In this document: positions 6,181-11,171 of the stretch, in pieces
Numbering within the stretch: position 1 is the stretch's first letter
Layout: every line of letters begins with the position of its first letter
From: an uncultured Alphaproteobacteria bacterium
Lineage (GTDB): Bacteria; Pseudomonadota; Alphaproteobacteria; Micavibrionales; Micavibrionaceae
Length of the DNA: 11,171 bases
Direction: 5' to 3'
NCBI GenBank assembly: GCA_934538895.1
Contig: CAKTCH010000033.1
Location: 1 to 11,171 of the forward strand
Position numbers and translations under genes: made by a program
The notes under the pieces: model-generated
What the model saw: the letters and a program-made list of their open reading frames with translations, nothing else
Told to the model about the DNA's origin: nothing
The model's database searches: none

Positions 6181-8016
6181 ATGTGCGGTATCGTTGGCAT
6201 CCTCTCCAGTCATAAAGACGTCGCGCCCCTGCTGGTCGAGGGGCTGCGCCGTCTTGAATATCGCGGCTATGACAGCGCTGGCATCGCCACCTTGCAGGAC
6301 GGCAGGATTGAACGCCTGCGCGCGGAAGGCAAGCTCGGCAATCTCGAAGCCCGGCTCAAAAAATCCCCCATACGCGGCACGGCGGGAATCGGCCACACGC
6401 GCTGGGCGACTCATGGCGGCCCGACCGAGAACAATGCGCATCCGCACGCGACCGCACGCGTGGCCGTCGTGCATAACGGCATCATCGAGAACTATGTCGC
6501 GCTGCGCGATGAATTGCAGCAGGACCAGTACCGCTTTGAAACCGAAACCGACACCGAAGTCGTCGCCCATCTGGTGGACCGCAATCTGAGACAGGGCATG
6601 AAGCCGCAGCAGGCGGCGATGGCGGCCTTCGACCGTCTGGAAGGCGCCTACGCGTTGGCGCTGCTCTTCGCGGGCGAAGACAATCTGCTGATCGGCGTAC
6701 GGCAGGGCACGCCGCTCGCGGTCGGTTACGGCGAGGGCGAAATGTATATGGCCTCCGATTCCTACGCGCTGGCGCCGCTCACTAAGAAAATCTCCTTCCT
6801 CGAAGACGGCGACCGCGTCGTCGTCACCCGTGAAGGTGTGACCATCTATAACAAAGCGGGCGAAGTGCAGAGCCGCCCCGTCCGCATCACCGCGCAATCC
6901 GGGGCCACCGCGGGCAAGGGCGAATACCGCCACTTCATGATCAAGGAAATCCACGAGCAACCCGCTGTGATCGGCGATACGCTCAATACCTTCATCAACC
7001 CGGCCACGGGGAAAATCACTGTGCCGGAAAATATCCTGACCGCGCTCGACAAAGCGCCGCGCCTGACGATGGTCGCGTGCGGCACCGCTTTTTATGCCTG
7101 CATGGTCGGTAAATACTGGTTCGAAAAAATCGCGCGCCTGCCGGTCGAGATCGACGTGGCTTCCGAATTCCGCTATCGCGAGGCCCCGATGCCGCAAGAA
7201 GGCGTCGCCCTGTTCGTCTCGCAAAGCGGCGAAACGCTCGATACCCTCGAAGCGCTGCGTTACAGCAGGCGCGAGAAGCAAACCATAATCTCCGTCGTCA
7301 ACACCATCGAAAGCACGATTGAGCGCGAATCCGACATGGTGCTGCACACGCTGGCGGGGCCGGAAATCGGCGTCGCCTCGACCAAGGCTTTCACGACGCA
7401 ACTGACGACATTACTGTGCATGGCGCTGGGGCTGGCGGTCAGGCGCGGCCTGATCCGGGGTGACGAGGAAACCCGCATGACGGAATCCCTGCGCCGTCTG
7501 CCCGCACTCGTGGCCGAGGCCATTCGTTCGACCGAGAAACCCGTCATCGATATCGCGCGCGAAATCGCCGATGTGCGCGACGTGCTCTATCTGGGCCGCA
7601 GCTATCTCTACCCCGTCGCGCTGGAAGGCGCGCTGAAACTGAAGGAAATCTCCTATATCCACGCCGAAGGCTACGCCGCCGGTGAAATGAAGCATGGCCC
7701 CATCGCACTGATCGATGAAAACGTGCCCGTCGTCGTCGTCGCGCCCGGCAGCGATCCGCTGTTCGAAAAAACCGCCTCGAATGTGCAGGAAACCATCGCC
7801 CGCGGCGGGCAGGTGCTGATGATCACCGATGCGCAGGGCGCGCAAAAGCTGCCTGCCGCCGCCCGCTGGCATGTGCAGCTCGACCCCGCGCCGATCGAAC
7901 TGGCCCCCATACTTTACACCATCCCTGTCCAGCTGCTAGCCTATCATGTGGCGGTCGCCAAAGGCACGGACGTCGACCAGCCACGCAACCTGGCGAAATC
8001 GGTGACGGTGGAATAA
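6181..8016 (+). CDS. glmS: glutamine-fructose-6-phosphate aminotransferase (isomerizing) GlmS
   Basis: GlmS converts fructose-6-phosphate and glutamine to glucosamine-6-phosphate, the committed step toward UDP-GlcNAc. The 611-residue product matches the usual length of about 609. It begins MCGIVGIL, so Cys2 becomes the N-terminal nucleophile of the class II glutaminase domain (about 1-240) after Met removal. GHTRWATHGGPTENNAHPH and VVHNGIIENY are the glutamine-site motifs. Two SIS domains follow: about 290-425 with ACGTAFYA at 300 and FVSQSGETLDT, and about 460-600 with VLYLGRSYLYPVALEGALKL and AGEMKHGPIAL. The C terminus, DQPRNLAKSVTVE, carries the sugar-phosphate-binding lysine (K606) and the family's invariant tail. 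AAGGA at 6168-6172 and the obligatory Met-Cys start fix the initiation site. It is probably cotranscribed with glmU and the following small membrane protein. Confidence 0.98.
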   Translation: MCGIVGILSSHKDVAPLLVEGLRRLEYRGYDSAGIATLQDGRIERLRAEGKLGNLEARLKKSPIRGTAGIGHTRWATHGGPTENNAHPHATARVAVVHNGIIENYVALRDELQQDQYRFETETDTEVVAHLVDRNLRQGMKPQQAAMAAFDRLEGAYALALLFAGEDNLLIGVRQGTPLAVGYGEGEMYMASDSYALAPLTKKISFLEDGDRVVVTREGVTIYNKAGEVQSRPVRITAQSGATAGKGEYRHFMIKEIHEQPAVIGDTLNTFINPATGKITVPENILTALDKAPRLTMVACGTAFYACMVGKYWFEKIARLPVEIDVASEFRYREAPMPQEGVALFVSQSGETLDTLEALRYSRREKQTIISVVNTIESTIERESDMVLHTLAGPEIGVASTKAFTTQLTTLLCMALGLAVRRGLIRGDEETRMTESLRRLPALVAEAIRSTEKPVIDIAREIADVRDVLYLGRSYLYPVALEGALKLKEISYIHAEGYAAGEMKHGPIALIDENVPVVVVAPGSDPLFEKTASNVQETIARGGQVLMITDAQGAQKLPAAARWHVQLDPAPIELAPILYTIPVQLLAYHVAVAKGTDVDQPRNLAKSVTVE

Positions 8017-8283
8017 ATGCTGATCTATATCCTGGGACTGGGCGTCGTATTCGATTTGATTACCCTGCGCGCGATCGTTCTGACCGTGGCGGAAAAGAAA
8101 TACCGCCCGGCGGTGCCCTATGTCGCGCTGATCTGCTATATCATCAATCTGCTGGCGCAGTACGTCTACGCGCTCGATGCCAGTAATTTCTCCAATCCCA
8201 TGCTGCTGCTGGCGGGCGGGCTGATCGCCATCCATATACTGCTGCAAGCCGTCCTGCGCACGGCCAGAAAGAAATTTGACTGA
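8017..8283 (+). CDS. small three-helix membrane protein, unknown function
   Basis: This 88-residue protein starts with an ATG placed immediately after the glmS stop, with no intervening base, and a GGTGGA inside the end of glmS acts as its ribosome site. That spacing suggests translational coupling to glmS. Three hydrophobic segments are visible: about 2-24, 33-53 and 61-80. A basic loop AEKKYRP lies between the first two and a basic tail TARKKFD ends the protein. I recognise no family or catalytic motif. Its position suggests an accessory role tied to amino-sugar or envelope synthesis, which is inference. It ends 11 bases before the convergent stop of the next gene. Codon use resembles its neighbours, which argues that it is a real gene despite its size. 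Confidence 0.7.
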   Translation: MLIYILGLGVVFDLITLRAIVLTVAEKKYRPAVPYVALICYIINLLAQYVYALDASNFSNPMLLLAGGLIAIHILLQAVLRTARKKFD

Positions 8284-8294
8284 TACCGGCGGCG

Positions 8295-9287
8295 TCATTG
8301 CTGCATACAGGCAATGCGGCGCGCAGTTGTACAGGTCTGGCTGGCGCTGGTATACAAGCCATAAATATTCTGTCCCGTCAGAATGATATTGGTGCGGCCC
8401 TGCCCGGCTGCCAATGTCCAGTTGTTGCAGGTATTGCCTGCCTTAATCCCGCCAGGGGCGGTGCCGCCCCAGAAAGTCTGATCGCCGCTGTCACCCTGAT
8501 CGGCATTGAACTCCGTCCGGGCACGCACCGTGAGAGACTCCGACCAGAAATTGATGCTGGCGACGACACTGTTATTCAGATTGACCACAGGATAAACGAT
8601 AGCCAGCCTGTCTTTCACATCGGTCGTGTCATCGGATATGACCGCCTTCCATACGCCGGGCAGGCTCGCGGCGTTCGCGCGCGTCATGCATATGAAATCG
8701 GCAGCGGCAATCCCGCCGAAATCCCCGGTATAATACGTCGATGTCAGGAAAATATAAGTCTGCCCCACCCGCGTCGTCACGCTCCATGTGTCGCTGACGC
8801 TGCCCACCGTCACGACGGCGCTGCGCGCCGTGCTTATCGAGCCGCTGGAAATCAACCGCACCTGCAACTCATCCCCGGCGCTGATGCTGGCGGCGGTCAC
8901 CCATGGCCCGTTATTGATGCTGATTTGCGGTGTCCCGGCCCCCGTAACGCTGACGGTCTGGTCCGGGTCGATTCCCATGATCGTAATGACATCGCTGAAA
9001 ACCATCGTATTGAGCGGCTGGTTCGTCATGTCGGTAAAACTGAAAGCATCAGGCGTATTGTCGGCGCCCGATATCGTGGCGCCGACCGTGCGCCACGTCG
9101 CGCCATCGCAATATTTCAAGACCTGGGAATGACTGTCGAATCTGATAGCGCCCGTTGCGCTCGTGTCGCAAGGCGTCGATGACGGCCCCACGCGCACGGC
9201 CCCGCCCAGCCAGTGATCGGCACTGATCTGGGCACGGGCGGGCGAAACGAAAATAATGAATAAAAAGGTTAAGAACAGATACGGCAT
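8295..9287 (-). CDS. secreted mosaic protein with C-terminal DUF1554 lectin-like domain
   Basis: This is a predicted exported protein of 330 residues from the ATG at 9287, which has GGGGA 5 bases upstream. An in-frame ATG four codons earlier (9299) has no ribosome site but remains possible. A hydrophobic signal peptide (residues 2-16) ends at a likely ARA cleavage site (17-19); its n-region lacks the usual lysine or arginine. Residues about 46-69, GAIRFDSHSQVLKYCDGATW, resemble the short segment of many phage-tail and adhesin proteins. Residues about 80-172 match an all-beta repeat common in bacterial surface proteins (ISINNGPW, GDELQVRLISSGS, GSVSDTWSVTT). Residues about 175-330 fit DUF1554, with its C-type-lectin-like fold: FLTSTYYTGDFGGIAAADFI, VWKAVISD and CNNWT. 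Six cysteines (40, 60, 200, 287, 319, 327) could form disulfides. Ligand binding or adhesion is inference. Its transcript must come through the structured region just upstream. Confidence 0.82.
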   Translation of the reverse strand: MPYLFLTFLFIIFVSPARAQISADHWLGGAVRVGPSSTPCDTSATGAIRFDSHSQVLKYCDGATWRTVGATISGADNTPDAFSFTDMTNQPLNTMVFSDVITIMGIDPDQTVSVTGAGTPQISINNGPWVTAASISAGDELQVRLISSGSISTARSAVVTVGSVSDTWSVTTRVGQTYIFLTSTYYTGDFGGIAAADFICMTRANAASLPGVWKAVISDDTTDVKDRLAIVYPVVNLNNSVVASINFWSESLTVRARTEFNADQGDSGDQTFWGGTAPGGIKAGNTCNNWTLAAGQGRTNIILTGQNIYGLYTSASQTCTTARRIACMQQ

Positions 9288-9307
9288 ATCGATCCCCATT
9301 CATCGTG

Positions 9308-9341
9308 AAAAAAGGCCACCAAGGAACCTTCCTTGGCGACC
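9308..9341 (-). terminator. rho-independent terminator of the structured RNA
   Basis: Reading minus, GGTCGCCAAGGAA (plus 9341-9329) pairs with TTCCTTGGTGGCC (plus 9326-9314). This is a 13-pair stem with two G-U wobbles, followed at once by six T residues (plus 9313-9308). The wobbles and the T-run fix the strand as minus. The T-run ends about 11 bases before the ribosome site of the DUF1554 gene. Confidence 0.85.
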
Positions 9342-9540
9342 GGGGATCGAAAACCGCCTGTAATGAAACGGCGTGACAGCCTTTACGCTCTCACGTTGGA
9401 CATGCGCTGTCACTCCCCGGTCAATGACCGAGAAGCGACATCTCTGACGCTGCTTGTATGAAGACAGCACCAGTCACGGCTGATGCCAGCCGCATTACAG
9501 AAAGGGTTTTCGAGGCCCCGGGCCGGCAAACGCTGGCTTA
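9308..9540 (-). ncRNA. candidate structured non-coding RNA or attenuator leader, multibranched
   Basis: Minus-strand RNA of about 230 bases, not identified as a known family. Reading 5' to 3' on the minus strand: the closing stem pairs 9521-9505 with 9355-9340 (six pairs CCGGGG/CCCCGG, a small internal loop, then nine pairs ending CGAAAACC/GGTTTTCG). A second stem CTGTAATG/CATTACAG pairs 9500-9493 with 9365-9358. Inside lie hairpins CGGCTG/CAGCCG (9492-9477), CTGGTGCTG/CAGCGTCAG (9473-9444), CTTCTCGGTC/GACCGGGGAG (9435-9413) and GTGACAGC/GCTGTCAC (9413-9373), then the terminator. G-U pairs in two hairpins and the terminator are good only on the minus strand. No open frame or tRNA-like cloverleaf is seen. 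Motifs of RNase P RNA, tmRNA and SRP RNA are absent, and the branched form differs from 6S RNA. The 5' end is inferred from a -10 box. Confidence 0.72.
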
Positions 9541-9546
9541 AGATCG

Positions 9547-9552
9547 AGTATA
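9547..9552 (-). promoter_or_regulatory. -10 box of the structured RNA
   Basis: TATACT on the minus strand matches the sigma-70 -10 consensus at five of six positions and lies 26 bases before the first base of the closing stem, placing the start near 9540. No good -35 lies at 16-18 bases; the upstream stretch is only T-rich (CTTTTATTTCATC). Confidence 0.45.
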
Positions 9553-9619
9553 CAGGGATAATGATGAAATAAAAGCCGCCGCGGTCGTAATATTATTGCG
9601 TCACCTGTCCGGTACGGGC

Positions 9620-10555
9620 TTACGCCTTGAGCAGCAGGCTCGTCCATTCGGCGCGGTCGTAACGCTTTTTCAGCATTAATCCGCGTGTGGTATAGGCTTC
9701 GCCGACTTCGGCGGCCTGTGTGCCCAGCATTCCCGACAGCAGCACATAGCCGCCCGGCGCGACGGTTCCGATCAGGTCGCCCGCCATGGCGATCAGCGGG
9801 CCTGCCAGGATATTGGCGATTACCAGATCGAATTTTTCATCTCCGCGCAAACGGCGGGAGTCGAAACCGTCGGCGACTTCCGTGGTCAGGGCGGCGATGG
9901 ACAAAGGCGTGTCATTCATCTGCGCGTGGGTTTCCGTGACACGCACCGATTCGGGGTCTATGTCGGTGGCGAAAACGGGCGTGCCCCATAACTTCCATGC
10001 GGCAATGGCAAGGATGCCGGAGCCTGTGCCCAGATCGAGCGTGCCCCGCGGCGCGAAACCGTCTTTCTTCAATTCCTGCATCGCCTCAAGGCAGCCCGCC
10101 GTCGTCCCATGCTCGCCGGAACCGAAGGCCGTCGCGGCATCGATTTGCAGAGGTATTTTATCGGCGGGCTTATCACCTTCATAATGGCTGCCGTAAATGT
10201 AAAAATCGCCGACGGTAAACGGCGCGAATTGACGGTAGCTGTGCGCCAGCCAGTCGATATCCGGCACGGGTTCGATTTTAATGTCGCTGGCGCTCAGGCT
10301 GATATCGAGCCCCGCCATTTGCAACGCCAGCGTGACACGCAGCAGCACGTCATCGGCGGCAGGTTCCCCCTCTACCATCCAGCGCAAATGCCAGTCATGC
10401 GTATGCTTGTTGCCGTCGCGGATAGCGGTGGCGGAAAGCGCCCAGTCGTTCAGGGCGTCAAGAAGACTGCCGGCCACGGAATCATCCACGCGGGCCGGCA
10501 GCATCACATCGATCCAGAAAAACGGGCCGGGGGTAACGGGTTCAGAACGTCCCAT
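9620..10555 (-). CDS. prmA: ribosomal protein L11 methyltransferase PrmA
   Basis: PrmA is an S-adenosylmethionine-dependent enzyme that methylates ribosomal protein L11 on several amino groups. The 311-residue product has the family's usual size. An N-terminal substrate-recognition domain (about 1-110) is followed by the linker signature AFGSGEHGTT (143-152) and a class I Rossmann methyltransferase fold: motif I LDLGTGSGILAIAAW (173-187), acidic residues of motif II in FATDIDPE (D198, D200), and NILAGPL (248-254), the family's equivalent of the NPPY-type motif. The ATG at 10555 overlaps the stop of the upstream FYDLN gene by one base (TAATG), so the two are almost certainly cotranscribed and translationally coupled. 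No strong terminator follows. The -10 box of the structured RNA lies about 70 bases downstream on the same strand, so prmA read-through could also feed that RNA. Confidence 0.95.
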   Translation of the reverse strand: MGRSEPVTPGPFFWIDVMLPARVDDSVAGSLLDALNDWALSATAIRDGNKHTHDWHLRWMVEGEPAADDVLLRVTLALQMAGLDISLSASDIKIEPVPDIDWLAHSYRQFAPFTVGDFYIYGSHYEGDKPADKIPLQIDAATAFGSGEHGTTAGCLEAMQELKKDGFAPRGTLDLGTGSGILAIAAWKLWGTPVFATDIDPESVRVTETHAQMNDTPLSIAALTTEVADGFDSRRLRGDEKFDLVIANILAGPLIAMAGDLIGTVAPGGYVLLSGMLGTQAAEVGEAYTTRGLMLKKRYDRAEWTSLLLKA

Positions 10556-10968
10556 TAATCCTCGTCAACTTCGTCGTCGCCGTCGTCGCCGTCATCATCT
10601 TCATCCTCGTCGAGGTCGTCGTCTTCGAAATCGTCATCTATTTCGTCCATGTCGATGGCGTCTTCGTCGTCGCTGTCTTCGTCATCTTCCTCGACGTCGT
10701 CCAGGCTGACCGTATCGTCGCCTTCGTCCAGAACGTCATCTTCTTCGTTCAGCGCCGCTTCCTTGTTCTCCAGCCCTTCATCGCCGAGAACCGCATCGTC
10801 GTCTTCCACCACGGAAGCGCGGCCACGGCGCGCCTTCACCTTGATCTCGCCGGTGAATTCGGTTTTGCATTCCGGGCACAGAACCGGGCGTTTATTGAAA
10901 TCGTAATAACGTGTGCCGCAGCTGGGGCAGATACGTTTTAATCCTCGGTTGGCAACGCTTACAGGCAC
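10555..10968 (-). CDS. FYDLN-type zinc-ribbon protein with acidic tail (TIGR02300 family)
   Basis: This 137-residue alphaproteobacterial protein has no defined function. Residues 10-38 form a zinc ribbon, LKRICPSCGTRYYDFNKRP then LCPECKTEF, with cysteines C14, C17, C31 and C34. YYDFN is the local variant of the family's FYDLN motif. From about residue 54 the chain is almost entirely aspartate and glutamate, which creates the GTC/ATC-repetitive DNA at 10558-10740. The start is a GTG at 10968, supported by a strong AAGGAGG about 7 bases upstream; no ATG start is available. The gene runs into prmA with a one-base overlap. In many alphaproteobacteria this gene lies next to aroA and cmk; the expected neighbour would be beyond the right edge. 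Zinc binding is a sound inference from the cysteine spacing. Any nucleic-acid, ribosome or protein partner is unknown. Confidence 0.93.
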   Translation of the reverse strand: MPVSVANRGLKRICPSCGTRYYDFNKRPVLCPECKTEFTGEIKVKARRGRASVVEDDDAVLGDEGLENKEAALNEEDDVLDEGDDTVSLDDVEEDDEDSDDEDAIDMDEIDDDFEDDDLDEDEDDDGDDGDDEVDED

Positions 10969-11171
10969 AGGACGGCCTCCTTGAAAGTTGTTGGTACGTT
11001 TTGCCGGCAGGGGCGGCAGTATTATCAGTCTCTTAAGCCTTCGCAGGCAATATGATAGAACAGCCCTCTAGTTGTCTGATTTTACGTCGATTGTCAAAGG
11101 TAAAATATCCGGCTGCGAAACGCATAAAGCCCGGTTTTCCGCCGTTTCCGGGCGTATGCGCGGTTGGAAAT
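10969..11171. other. non-coding upstream region at the right window edge
   Basis: These 203 bases hold no supported gene. They contain the AAGGAGG ribosome site of the FYDLN gene and probably its promoter. A perfect TTGACA on the minus strand (plus 11092-11097) lacks a well-spaced -10 box, while a TATCAT (plus 11052-11057) lacks a -35. A 7-base inverted repeat, ATTTTAC at 11079-11085 and GTAAAAT at 11100-11106, brackets the TTGACA. A divergent gene probably starts beyond the edge. Confidence 0.4.

Noticed and set aside
6022..7401. Long minus-strand open frame (459 codons) opposite glmS
   Set aside because: Antisense shadow of glmS with no family signature; glmS is certain on the plus strand.
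8298..9182. Plus-strand open frame of 294 codons opposite the DUF1554 gene
   Set aside because: Composition is arginine- and histidine-rich without motifs or signal. The minus frame has a signal peptide and domain matches.
9308..9540. Identity of the structured RNA as tmRNA, RNase P RNA, SRP RNA or 6S RNA
   Set aside because: No tag frame or tRNA-like ends, no conserved RNase P core, no SRP GGAAGGA-type loop, and a branched four-hairpin fold rather than the single bubbled hairpin of 6S.
10558..10740. Short repetitive GTC/ATC pattern suggesting a microsatellite or repeat array
   Set aside because: It is explained by codons for runs of aspartate and glutamate in the acidic tail of the FYDLN protein.
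10969..11171. tRNA gene near the right edge
   Set aside because: No cloverleaf with a T-arm and acceptor stem could be built on either strand.

Overview
The window is chromosomal housekeeping DNA from a moderately GC-rich alphaproteobacterium. The best taxonomic clue is the gene at 10555-10968, a zinc-ribbon protein with a very acidic tail (FYDLN-type, TIGR02300), a family essentially restricted to Alphaproteobacteria. The dapD/dapE block converging on truA is also an arrangement I associate with that class. Nothing indicates a recent mobile element: I see no transposase, integrase, tRNA or CRISPR array.

Layout. (1) 2-532 is the 3' part of truA, which enters from the left edge. (2) 520-3567 on the minus strand is a lysine/diaminopimelate block, dapD - unnamed HD-domain gene - dapE. 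The middle gene keeps the metal-ligand pattern of the RelA/SpoT (p)ppGpp-hydrolase domain but has no synthetase, TGS or ACT domain. (3) 3568-3751 is a divergent promoter region with two strong inverted repeats, facing dapD on one side and a secreted DUF3108 protein (3752-4633, plus) on the other. (4) 4723-8283 on the plus strand is glmU, glmS and an 88-residue three-helix membrane protein that starts directly after the glmS stop. GlmS and GlmU together make UDP-N-acetylglucosamine from fructose-6-phosphate. With DapD and DapE, most of the window therefore serves cell-wall precursor supply. (5) 8295-9287 on the minus strand is a secreted mosaic protein ending in a DUF1554 lectin-like domain. 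(6) 9288-9619 has no protein gene, but its minus strand encodes what looks like a well-formed structured RNA with a -10 box, a closing stem, four internal hairpins and an intrinsic terminator. (7) 9620-10968 on the minus strand is the FYDLN zinc-ribbon gene overlapping prmA by one base. (8) 10969-11171 is non-coding upstream sequence.

The two points most worth a second look are the multibranched RNA at about 9308-9540, whose terminator sits only about 20 bases before the DUF1554 start codon, and the stand-alone RelA/SpoT-type HD protein inside the dap block. All family assignments come from reading motifs by eye. No database search or folding program was run.
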